Positions 1 to 5,240 of a stretch of DNA of 6,376 bases are shown here, in pieces (position 1 is the stretch's first letter; each line of letters starts with the position of its first letter). The notes under the pieces were generated by a model, which searched no databases, was not told the DNA's origin, and saw only the letters and a program-made list of their open reading frames with translations. The stretch comes from Rubrobacter sp. (GTDB lineage Bacteria > Actinomycetota > Rubrobacteria > Rubrobacterales > Rubrobacteraceae), in assembly GCA_019247245.1 (NCBI GenBank), contig JAFAPF010000368.1:1-6376 (forward strand). Reading direction: 5' to 3'. The position numbers and the translations under genes were made by a program.

Positions 1-116
1 AACGCGTTATTGCTACCTACCCTGCATCACGAAGACGAGCACACTACTATTCACCTAGCTGCCTAGAGCGGGGTACAGTAGTATTTGAGAAGCACTTCTA
101 GTGAAGGTATTGGTGA

Positions 117-455
117 TGGACCTGGCGGCAAACTACATTCACCCCACGCCCCACGGGGGAAGATGCCGGGTCCATCGCCCAGAGGCTCGTCAACCTGGCC
201 ACCGACCCCGAATCGGCGCCCGCATTGGGATCATCACAGGCACCGATCTTAGAGATCGCCGGTTCTCGGGAGGAAAACCTTGTCGACGCTGCGAAACTGC
301 TCGTGGCCTGCCGCGGTGACCCGGTGAAGATCGAGGGCGTGAGTGACCCGGCCAACCCGGACCACGACCTCTATGAAATGGGGGCCCTGCTGCCCGGCCT
401 GGACGCCACCCTCGCCGGCTCGACGTTCGAGGAGTGGCTCGACTCCACGTCCTGA
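117..455 (+). pseudogene. 5'-truncated remnant of an NmrA-like SDR oxidoreductase
   Basis: The frame is open from the codon after a TGA at 114-116 to the TGA at 453-455. Its product reads like the C-terminal third of NmrA-like NAD(P)-binding short-chain dehydrogenases. It has a segment EDAGSIAQRLVNLA (the family's 'DVAxAL' region), then ILEIAGSREENLVDAAKLL (the 'xVAGPExxxLxEL' region), and ends with ALLPG...FEEWLDSTS, a typical family C-terminus. The Rossmann fold with its GxxGxxG motif and about 180 residues should precede this but are absent; bases 1-116 do not encode them. No good start with an SD site exists in frame (only TTG at 225). A neighbouring frame from GTG at 101 gives MKVLVMDLAANYIHPTPHG, which would join smoothly if one G of the G5 run at 155-159 were removed, so a second lesion is possible. 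The family assignment is by remembered pattern only. Confidence 0.5.
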
Positions 456-470
456 TGTGCCGTAGCAGTC

Positions 471-600
471 TTGGTAAGTAATAGGGTTAGGCTAGAAGAA
501 GCCAACCCTACTTCTTTCCCACGGGGAACAGCCTCATGTGGGCCGTTTTGTGCAGTGTAGCTCCCTCAGCTTTCGCGGCATTTCTATCAAAGAAAGCGGC
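471..600 (+). repeat. Structured intergenic repeat, copy A
   Basis: This copy begins 16 bases after the dehydrogenase relic. The first 62 bases match copy B (from 2985) at 45 positions without gaps by my count, including the shared opening TTGGTAAGTA and the core GGGAACAGC. Three hairpins can be drawn. The first is 482-510: 11 pairs, a bulged A at 489 and a 6-base loop. The second is TTCCC/GGGAA at 516-520 and 524-528. The third is GCTTTC/GAAAGC at 569-574 and 592-597. No SD-led reading frame lies inside it. It sits between converging genes, 3' of the ferritin gene on the opposite strand. The 3' boundary is approximate. Confidence 0.65.
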
Positions 601-660
601 TAGATGGATCCTCCGCGTACACCAGAACCCACAAAAATTTAACCCTCATCCTTGCCAAAC

Positions 661-704
661 AGACTCTGAGAAGCACTTTCTGCCGAGAAGTAGAGTCTTC
701 TCGG
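661..704. other. Two mutually exclusive hairpins
   Basis: CCGAGAAG (683-690) and CTTCTCGG (697-704) form a perfect 8-pair stem with a 6-base loop. AGACTCT (661-667) can instead pair with AGAGTCT (692-698), which would consume the loop and part of the right arm. The pairings are visible in the sequence. A switching role is speculation, because no regulated gene follows on the plus strand and on the minus strand the element lies beyond the ferritin stop. Confidence 0.35.
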
Positions 705-720
705 ACACTCGGCGCCTTAC

Positions 721-764
721 AAACCCACCCTGCGCAGGTAAGCCGCTTGCGCTAGCGTGGTGGG
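721..764 (-). terminator. Probable ferritin transcription terminator
   Basis: Read on the minus strand, CCCACC (764-759) pairs with GGTGGG (729-724), with an inner GCGCA/TGCGC stem (752-748 with 736-732). The structure is followed by TTTGT. It starts 11 bases past the ferritin TAG stop. The T-tract is short, so it would be a weak intrinsic terminator. Confidence 0.45.
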
Positions 765-774
765 GGGCTTAAAG

Positions 775-1272
775 CTACACTTCATTCTCACGCGTGCCTA
801 GCTCCCTGTCGAATAGGAAGAGCGCCTCACCTTTGTCCCCGATCATTGTTAGCGTTTCTAGCACGTCTCCTACGTTCTTCTCTTCCTCGACCTGCTCCGT
901 CAGGAACCACTGTAAGAAAACCTGACTTGCGTAATCGTTCTCGCTGGCCGTCAATCCGTAGAGCTCGTTTATCTGGGCCGTAACCTTTTGCTCCTGTTCG
1001 AGCGCTTGCTCGAAGACCTCTATAGGCGAGCCGAATTCGACAACAGGCTGGTCTATGGCCTGTAGGATCACACGACCATTCCGGCTTAGGAGGAAGTTAT
1101 AGAACTTCATCGCGTGCTCCCTCTCTTCTTGTGCCTGGGTTCGCATCCAGTGCGCGAAGCCCGGAAGGGTTATCGACTCGCAATAAGCTGACATCGAAAG
1201 GTACTGGTGGGCAGAATAGAGTTCGTTCTTGATCTGCTCGTTTATCGCGTCTTGAATCGCCTGATTGAGCAT
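775..1272 (-). CDS. ftnA: Bacterial non-heme ferritin (FtnA type)
   Basis: This 165-residue iron-storage protein is expected to assemble into a 24-subunit shell that oxidises Fe(II) and stores ferric mineral in the cytoplasm. Length and residue numbering match E. coli FtnA closely. Ferroxidase ligands E17, E50, H53, E94, Q127 and E130 are all in place. Y24 of the centre and the third-site acidic residues E49, E126 and E129 are also present, so the protein should be catalytically competent. It lacks the haem-ligand methionine context of bacterioferritin and is not a Dps (too long). The chosen ATG is preceded by AAGGAG with a 10-base gap. An ATG ten bases further upstream is in another frame and encodes an unrelated overlapping peptide. 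The gene is monocistronic, with its own extended -10 promoter and a probable weak terminator downstream. Confidence 0.95.
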   Translation of the reverse strand: MLNQAIQDAINEQIKNELYSAHQYLSMSAYCESITLPGFAHWMRTQAQEEREHAMKFYNFLLSRNGRVILQAIDQPVVEFGSPIEVFEQALEQEQKVTAQINELYGLTASENDYASQVFLQWFLTEQVEEEKNVGDVLETLTMIGDKGEALFLFDRELGTRENEV

Positions 1273-1314
1273 AGATGTTCATCTCCTTCGCCTCGTGCGC
1301 TTGATGGCCTCCAC

Positions 1315-1323
1315 ACTATAGCA
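1315..1323 (-). promoter_or_regulatory. Ferritin promoter, extended -10 TGCTATAGT
   Basis: On the minus strand, TATAGT (1320-1315) is preceded by TGC, giving a classic extended -10. It lies about 43 bases upstream of the ferritin start, leaving a leader of roughly 35 bases that contains the SD site. No recognisable -35 hexamer occurs at 16-18 bases; that position is occupied by a small dyad. Confidence 0.6.
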
Positions 1324-1329
1324 GCGCGG

Positions 1330-1343
1330 GCAAAACCCTTTGC
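1330..1343. promoter_or_regulatory. Small dyad over the ferritin -35 position
   Basis: GCAAA (1330-1334) and TTTGC (1339-1343) are a perfect 5-base inverted repeat separated by ACCC. It covers the place where the -35 element of the ferritin promoter would lie, so bound protein could repress or assist transcription. It is short enough to occur by chance. Confidence 0.3.
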
Positions 1344-1350
1344 TTGTTAC

Positions 1351-1370
1351 ATAGGGGCAGGTTCCCCTAT
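1351..1370. promoter_or_regulatory. Inverted repeat upstream of ferritin promoter, candidate operator
   Basis: ATAGGGG (1351-1357) and CCCCTAT (1364-1370) form a perfect 7-base dyad around a 6-base spacer, 20 bases in all. It ends 30 bases upstream of the -10, a place typical of activator sites. It does not match the IdeR/DtxR box (TTAGGTTAGSCTAACCTAA) or a Fur box that I recognise. On the minus strand no T-run follows, so it is not an obvious terminator. Confidence 0.5.
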
Positions 1371-1463
1371 TCACCCGGTTGCCGCTAAGTCGTCTTCTCG
1401 GGTACTGAACGAGGCGTGACGTCCGAGAGTCGTAGGTTTCGCTTAGTACGGAGGTTCGGCAGT

Positions 1464-1542
1464 AGAAAAAGCCAGGGTCTAGGAGTTGTAAGTGCCACTC
1501 CTGACCCTATACGCTCATTCGCGTATCCGTATCTGGCTTTCT
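1464..1542 (-). terminator. Three-way-junction structure, possible terminator or structured RNA
   Basis: The outer stem pairs AAAGCCAG (1468-1475) with CTGGCTTT (1533-1540). Inside are two arms. One joins 1475-1485 to 1498-1507: ten pairs with a single bulged T at 1480 and a 12-base loop. G1475 can join either this arm or the outer stem. The other is a perfect 6-pair stem ATACGC/GCGTAT (1509-1514 with 1521-1526). Read on the minus strand the outer stem runs into TTTTTCT, as in an intrinsic terminator, and it lies about 50 bases beyond the stop of the minus-strand gene at 1595-1893. I see no tRNA features (no T-loop). It matches no riboswitch that I recognise. Confidence 0.45.
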
Positions 1543-1579
1543 AGCCTTCTAATCACCCCCCAACCACCAATATCTGGGC

Positions 1580-1596
1580 AAGCCGAGTGGCGGCTT
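1580..1596. other. Hairpin overlapping a stop codon
   Basis: AAGCCG (1580-1585) and CGGCTT (1591-1596) form a perfect 6-pair stem with a 5-base loop. It overlaps the TAA of the frameshifted minus-strand gene. No T-run follows on either strand, so it may be an RNA-stabilising 3' hairpin or chance. Confidence 0.3.
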
Positions 1597-1893
1597 ATAG
1601 AATGCCCCCGTGCCTCACCCTTCGCGGGGATGTGCTCGAGTGGCTAGGTGTCCCCAACGTTATACGGCGCACAGCGTCCCACGGGTAGAACCTGGTAACG
1701 TGTATGCCTCCAGCAGCAGTCTCATTTTCTTCGAGGACTATGCCATATTCGCCGACGTCCCTCAGGCGCCGACAACTGGCATAGATTCCGACACTTCAGT
1801 AGTGGCATCAACTACTTCTTGGTCGCCCTCCACCTCAACAGCCACCTGCTCTGCAATCCAGGCCCTCAGGATGCCACCGTCCTCCACCTGCAT
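1595..1893 (-). pseudogene. Small protein gene interrupted by a -1 frameshift, family unknown
   Basis: An ATG at 1893-1891 follows an excellent SD site (AAGGAGG, 6-base gap). The frame gives 43 residues starting MQVEDGGILRAWIAEQ and ending SMPVVGA before TGA (1764-1762). The -1 frame then continues at once with LRDVGEYGIVLEENE and later VTRFYPWDAVRRITL, ending at TAA (1597-1595). Both halves have coding character, and joined as ...SMPVVGALRDVGEYGIVLEE... they read as one acidic protein of about 99 residues. The total length is two more than a multiple of three, as expected if one base were lost. There is no X-XXY-YYZ slippery heptamer at the junction, so a mutation or sequence error is likelier than programmed shifting. 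I do not recognise the family; the FYPWxxVRRI end resembles small cytosolic single-domain actinobacterial proteins. It is transcribed divergently from the ferredoxin gene. Confidence 0.55.
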
Positions 1894-1929
1894 TATCGCC
1901 CTCCTTACCTTTGATAGATAAGTTCGTAG

Positions 1930-1957
1930 ATCCTAACCGAAACGCCACGACGGACAA
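1930..1957 (-). promoter_or_regulatory. Candidate promoter for the frameshifted gene
   Basis: On the minus strand, TTGTCC (1957-1952) and TAGGAT (1935-1930) are separated by 16 bases. Each agrees with the sigma-70 consensus at four of six positions. The position would give a leader of about 30 bases before the ATG. Confidence 0.35.
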
Positions 1958-2255
1958 GGCGGTAGGTCCAGCCGGATACGGCTAGGTGATGGTGGTGAAA
2001 GAGAGGGGCCGAATGCTGAAGGTGATTAGACCGATGAGAGAAGACGAGAATCCGGCCCCCGGGTGAACTATCTTCACTTACCGCGTGAGACTTTGGTCTA
2101 CTCGAGCCGTGCACAAAAATCTTGATACGGTCCCCCAGGTTATGGTAAGAAGCTCTACCATGAGATCTCGTGCTACCAAGGGAATAAGGGATGAGATTAG
2201 CTATAGCCAACAGAAGCCCTCTTAGCACCAGCAGATGCGACGCAGTTCTATTCGG
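1958..2255. other. Divergent intergenic spacer without a supported gene
   Basis: This spacer separates the minus-strand frameshifted gene from the ferredoxin gene. I find no SD-led frame with protein-like composition. It holds short hairpins: AGCCG/CGGCT (1970-1974 with 1979-1983), GTGAA/TTCAC (2063-2067 with 2073-2077) and ATGGTA/TACCAT (2142-2147 with 2156-2161). The last could lie in a long ferredoxin leader if transcription begins upstream of it. Confidence 0.4.
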
Positions 2256-2264
2256 TGGTATAGA
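2256..2264 (+). promoter_or_regulatory. Candidate ferredoxin promoter, extended -10 TGGTATAGA
   Basis: TATAGA (2259-2264) is preceded by TGG, the extended -10 signature also seen at the ferritin promoter. It lies 50 bases upstream of the ferredoxin ATG. No convincing -35 hexamer is present. Confidence 0.35.
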
Positions 2265-2314
2265 TTCTGGGGCTAAGGTCCTAGTACGCAGATGGATACT
2301 CAAAGGAGAAGCAG

Positions 2315-2680
2315 ATGTCCAACCTAGAGGTAGAGGGCGTCGGAACGTTCGACGTAGCAGATGGTAAGCGGTTAGTCTTGGCCATAGAGGAGGACGCGGG
2401 GGTAGACATCCTGCACCGCTGCGGTTCTTACGCTAAGTGCACCACGTGCCGAATCGAATACTTGGAGGGCGAGCCCCAGAAGATGACCAAGGCAGAATTG
2501 GAAGTGCTCCGAAGCCGTAATCTCCTCGGGCAGGTACGCCTCTCCTGTCAGGCTTTGTGTGATCACAACATGAAGGTGCGGGTGCTAATGACTGTAAGCT
2601 CCACTGGGCTTGACGGCCCGGGACCACACCCAGAGGAGACGATCACCCCGGAACCTGAGTGGGTAGATAAGCCTGCCTAA
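2315..2680 (+). CDS. [2Fe-2S] ferredoxin, plant/adrenodoxin-type fold
   Basis: This 121-residue soluble electron carrier binds a single [2Fe-2S] cluster. The cluster motif is C36-x5-C42-x2-C45 followed by C78 (in RLSCQ), the standard four-cysteine arrangement. An extra C82 follows four residues after the last ligand. The N-terminus forms the usual beta-grasp start (LEVEGVGTFDVADGKRLVLAIEED), and residues 50-90 complete the fold. The last 25 or so residues are rich in Pro, Glu and Gly and extend past the domain, probably as a flexible tail. AAAGGAG lies 6 bases before the ATG, making the start secure. The gene stands alone: no reductase or oxygenase partner is adjacent, so its redox partner cannot be named. 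The x5 spacing of the first two cysteines is shared by the vertebrate-type and plant-type groups. Confidence 0.9.
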   Translation: MSNLEVEGVGTFDVADGKRLVLAIEEDAGVDILHRCGSYAKCTTCRIEYLEGEPQKMTKAELEVLRSRNLLGQVRLSCQALCDHNMKVRVLMTVSSTGLDGPGPHPEETITPEPEWVDKPA

Positions 2681-2690
2681 GGGCTTTCTG
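2669..2690 (+). terminator. Weak terminator-like hairpin at ferredoxin stop
   Basis: AAGCC (2669-2673) pairs with GGCTT (2682-2686) across the stop codon, followed by TCTG. Five pairs and a poor T-tract make this weak. It is the only candidate directly behind the gene. Confidence 0.25.
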
Positions 2691-2984
2691 CCAATACTCA
2701 GAAGAGGCAACAACAGAGCTTCTATACACACTACCCCCTCTGACGGCGCCTGACTTGCTCGCATTATCTCCTCTTAGGAGCGCAAACGTAGGCATGCGGC
2801 TAGTGTCTGCGCTCCTGTACCTGCTAAAATCTACAAGAGAAAGGGAAGGAAAGGAGAGCCGAGCAGGGAAGCAGCAAGGCCTGCCTGGTAGGCTAGGCTA
2901 CCACATGTTCTACCATGCCCTTCACACATCACACTGGGGCTGTTCAAAGGGAACGTTAGAGCTTACGGGAGTCCCTTAGTTTGT
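2681..2984. other. Intergenic spacer with strong hairpins
   Basis: No credible gene is visible; the open frame at 2755-2979 starts with TTG, has no SD site and has low-complexity basic composition. AGGAGCGCA (2776-2784) and TGCGCTCCT (2808-2816) form a perfect 9-pair stem enclosing 23 bases. TGGTAG/CTACCA (2886-2891 with 2898-2903) form a perfect 6-pair stem. A purine-rich stretch (2832-2876) lies between them. Neither hairpin is followed by a T-run. Confidence 0.4.
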
Positions 2985-3108
2985 TTGGTAAGTAACAGGA
3001 TTAGACTTGGAAGAGCTAAATGTGCTTCTCCTCTACAGGGAACAGCACCTTGGAGGCTGTTTCATATGAGGCACCTTAGTTTTAGCGGCCTTTCTACCGC
3101 TAAAGTAA
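2985..3108 (+). repeat. Structured intergenic repeat, copy B
   Basis: This copy aligns with copy A from its first base (TTGGTAAGTA) and in the same orientation. Hairpin 1 pairs TTAG (3001-3004) with CTAA (3016-3019) and CTT with GAG, with a bulged A at 3005 and a GGAA loop. Hairpin 3 is a perfect 8-pair stem TTTAGCGG/CCGCTAAA (3081-3088 with 3097-3104). A further U-G pair (T3080 with G3105) is possible only if the plus strand is transcribed. As with copy A, it lies just 3' of a minus-strand gene (asparaginase, stop at 3166) in a convergent spacer. Confidence 0.65.
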
Positions 3109-3133
3109 TATAAGGCAGGCTCTACATCCCGTT

Positions 3134-3145
3134 CCTCGAAAGAGG
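3134..3145. other. GAAA-loop hairpin 3' of the asparaginase gene
   Basis: CCTC (3134-3137) and GAGG (3142-3145) enclose GAAA, a GNRA tetraloop when read on the plus strand. It lies 21 bases beyond the asparaginase stop on the minus strand. No T-run follows, so it is not an intrinsic terminator by sequence. Confidence 0.3.
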
Positions 3146-3165
3146 TATAACAGGCTATGACCAGA

Positions 3166-4158
3166 TCAGCCACCGAACCAGTGCTCGAATTGCGCAGCGA
3201 TCTGTTCTTTCGGTGTCCCGATTCGAAGCAGCACGGAGAGTAAGAGACGGGCTTTGGGCCCGTCGAGCATCCCCGCGTTGATGAGGCAGCGCGAGAGGAG
3301 GTCTGATTCCGAGCCGACAAAGCTGTAGGTGCTCCTGTGAACCTCCCCGCTGCCAGTGCGCGAGGCTAGGACGACCGGCATCTCCTCCGCGAGATCTTCT
3401 AAGGTTTGGGCTATGGTCGAGTGCACGTGGCCAACACCAAAGGCTTCGACCACGAGCCCACCGTACCCCGACTGCTTGATAAACGAAAGAAGACTACCGT
3501 CATCCCCAAGGGCTACGGTGTAAAGGGCAACGGGACGGTTCTGGGTTTTCTCCGAAAGGGCAACATGATAGGAACCCACGGGACGCGTAACTAGCCTTAC
3601 GTTGTCCTCAGAGATGTAACCTATAGGTCCCGTTAGTGGAGAACGAAAGGTGGCGGGGTTCGAAGTGTGTGTTTTCTGCACGAAGCGGGCGGCGTGGATC
3701 TCATCGTTCATAACAACTACCGCCCCCACGCCGCGAGCGGCGTCGCTGGCTGCGACTCGCACCGAAGCTAACAGATTTGCCGGACCTTCGGCACCCGGGA
3801 GGGTGGGGTTGCGCATCGCACCCGTTACTACCACTGGTTCAGCCTCATCCACCAGGAGATCCAGGACAAAAGCCGTCTCTTCTATGGAGTCGGTACCCTG
3901 GGTAACCACGACGCCCTTAACTCCCCCCTCAATTCGGCGCTTGATTTCTGCAGAGAGCTCTACCAAATCGTCCAGCGTCAGCTCCGAGCCGGGCATCTGT
4001 CTAAAAGATTGGGCCGTAACCTCGGCGACCTCTGCGATCTCGGGCACGTCCTTCACCAAATCCTCGCCACTCAAGGACGGCGCCACCCCACGGTCGCCCG
4101 TATCGGTCGAAGAGATTGTGCCACCCAATGAAAGCACCACTACCTCAGAAAGGGCCAC
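3166..4158 (-). CDS. L-asparaginase / glutaminase-family amidohydrolase
   Basis: This 330-residue enzyme should hydrolyse L-asparagine to aspartate and ammonia. The N-terminal signature LSLGGTIS carries the nucleophile T14. The second motif VVVTQGTDSIEETA gives T89 and D90, and QKTHTS gives K162, completing the Thr-Thr-Asp-Lys set numbered as in E. coli AnsB. S58-E59 fits the substrate-binding serine region. There is no signal peptide, so it is probably cytoplasmic. The mobile loop after T14 (STDTGDRGVAPSLS) contains no tyrosine, although many characterised enzymes use one there; several actinobacterial homologues, as I recall, share this lack. The start is GTG with GAGGAGG 4 bases upstream; an ATG further upstream is out of frame. 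It is divergent from the hydrolase-CobW operon, sharing a 159-base spacer. Its exact substrate (Asn, Gln or another amide) is not certain. Confidence 0.92.
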   Translation of the reverse strand: MALSEVVVLSLGGTISSTDTGDRGVAPSLSGEDLVKDVPEIAEVAEVTAQSFRQMPGSELTLDDLVELSAEIKRRIEGGVKGVVVTQGTDSIEETAFVLDLLVDEAEPVVVTGAMRNPTLPGAEGPANLLASVRVAASDAARGVGAVVVMNDEIHAARFVQKTHTSNPATFRSPLTGPIGYISEDNVRLVTRPVGSYHVALSEKTQNRPVALYTVALGDDGSLLSFIKQSGYGGLVVEAFGVGHVHSTIAQTLEDLAEEMPVVLASRTGSGEVHRSTYSFVGSESDLLSRCLINAGMLDGPKARLLLSVLLRIGTPKEQIAAQFEHWFGG

Positions 4159-4191
4159 CTCGCCTCCTCTTTGGACATCCTTCGACCGTGT

Positions 4192-4220
4192 ATGCTACTG
4201 ACAGGCACAGTGCTATTCAA
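4192..4220 (-). promoter_or_regulatory. Asparaginase promoter
   Basis: On the minus strand, TTGAAT (4220-4215) and TAGCAT (4197-4192) are spaced by exactly 17 bases. Each matches the sigma-70 consensus at four of six positions. The expected leader is about 27 bases and contains the SD site. Confidence 0.5.
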
Positions 4221-4276
4221 CGTGCATGCAAGTGGTCTGTTCTGATGTGACCTCTGAGGCGAGAGCAAGGTTACTG

Positions 4277-4282
4277 TACAAT
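4277..4282 (+). promoter_or_regulatory. Candidate -10 for the hydrolase-CobW operon
   Basis: TACAAT (4277-4282) matches the -10 consensus at five of six positions and lies 35 bases upstream of the first ATG of the operon. No clear -35 lies 16-18 bases upstream. Confidence 0.35.
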
Positions 4283-4317
4283 CCTTTTGTTAGCAGTAGG
4301 GTGAAGAAAGGGAAAGG

Positions 4318-5235
4318 ATGGCGGAGAAAGAGATATTCTGTGCCTTCGCGGTCGACCTCGATGCCGTCGCCGGGTGGCTTGGCTCCTACGGTGGGGAGGA
4401 CTCGCCGGACGACATCTCAAGAGGCATGTTCGCGGGAGAAGTCGGCGCCCCACGGCTCTTGAAGCTCTTCGAAGAGTATGACATCAAGACCACATGGATG
4501 GTGCCTGGGCATTCTATAGAAACGTTCCCCGATCAGTGCAAGGCGATCGTGACCGGTGGACATGAGATCGGCACCCACGGTTACTCTCACGAGAACCCGG
4601 TCTCTATGACACCGCAACAGGAGAGGGATGTAATCGAGAAGTGTGTAGAGCTGGTCGAGGGCCTCACCGGCAAGAGACCGGCTGGCAACTCAGCTCCGTG
4701 GTGGGAGCCCTCGGACGTCACGAACGAGATCCTGCTCGAGTACGGCTACAAGTACGACCGCTCCTTGCAGCACAACGACTTCACCCCCTACTACGCCCGC
4801 AAGGGGGACACGTGGACCAAGGTCGATTACTCGCAGCCCGCTTCTGAGTGGATGAAGCCGCTCAAGCGTGGTGAGGAAATAGACCTCGTCAAGATCCCCC
4901 CGAACTGGTATCTCGACGACCTGCCACCGATGATGTTTATCAAGAACGCCCCGAACAGCCACGGTTTCATGAACCCGCGGGACATCGAAGATCTATGGCG
5001 CGACCAGTTCGATTGGGTCTACCGCGAGATGGACTACGCGGTGTACGGGCTCACTATACACCCGGACGTCTCAGGCAGACCGCAGAACCTCCTGATGCTC
5101 GAGCGACTGATAGACCACATAAATCGCCACCCCGGCGTGAAATGGGCGACCTTCGAGGAGATCGCGGACGACTTTATGGAACGCCAACCTCGCGGTGAGC
5201 CAGCCAGGGTTCAAGGCCTAGAACAGCCTTCCTGA
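4318..5235 (+). CDS. CE4/NodB-fold metal hydrolase, HpPgdA/cyclic-imidase-like
   Basis: This 305-residue protein belongs to the polysaccharide deacetylase superfamily and reads like the Helicobacter pylori HP0310 (PgdA) subgroup from end to end. Key stretches are [76 protein letters not shown] and [12 protein letters not shown]. The metal site is D15 (DLD), H87 and H91 (HGYSH); H248 of TIHPD is the expected catalytic histidine. The metal is probably zinc. No signal peptide or membrane segment is seen, which argues against a purely extracytoplasmic role. As I recall, this subgroup also holds allantoinase PuuE-type and cyclic imide hydrolase enzymes, so the substrate may be a small cyclic imide or amide rather than peptidoglycan. 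AAAGGG precedes the ATG by 5 bases. It is the first gene of an operon, with only 5 bases before the next. Confidence 0.9.
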   Translation: MAEKEIFCAFAVDLDAVAGWLGSYGGEDSPDDISRGMFAGEVGAPRLLKLFEEYDIKTTWMVPGHSIETFPDQCKAIVTGGHEIGTHGYSHENPVSMTPQQERDVIEKCVELVEGLTGKRPAGNSAPWWEPSDVTNEILLEYGYKYDRSLQHNDFTPYYARKGDTWTKVDYSQPASEWMKPLKRGEEIDLVKIPPNWYLDDLPPMMFIKNAPNSHGFMNPRDIEDLWRDQFDWVYREMDYAVYGLTIHPDVSGRPQNLLMLERLIDHINRHPGVKWATFEEIADDFMERQPRGEPARVQGLEQPS

Positions 5236-5240
5236 GATCC

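Noticed and set aside
86..681. Direct repeat TGAGAAGCACTT at 86-97 and 667-678
   Set aside because: A 12-base match is expected about once by chance in a window of this size, and the flanks do not align.
1464..1542. tRNA-like gene
   Set aside because: It has the length and a closing stem of a tRNA but no T-loop consensus, no acceptor-adjacent T-arm and no plausible anticodon arm.
1905..2303. Long minus-strand open frame of 132 codons between the frameshifted gene and the ferredoxin gene
   Set aside because: It has no SD site at its start and an unnatural composition rich in Ser, Arg and His. It ends just before the SD-led ATG of the frameshifted gene and covers a region that looks like promoter and leader DNA.
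2755..2979. Plus-strand frame of 74 codons after the ferredoxin gene
   Set aside because: It has a TTG start with no SD site, its product is low-complexity basic, and it spans strong hairpins with no protein-like pattern.
3650..4201. Plus-strand open frame of 183 codons
   Set aside because: It lies entirely antisense to the well-supported asparaginase gene and its Ser/Thr-rich product is typical of an antisense shadow.
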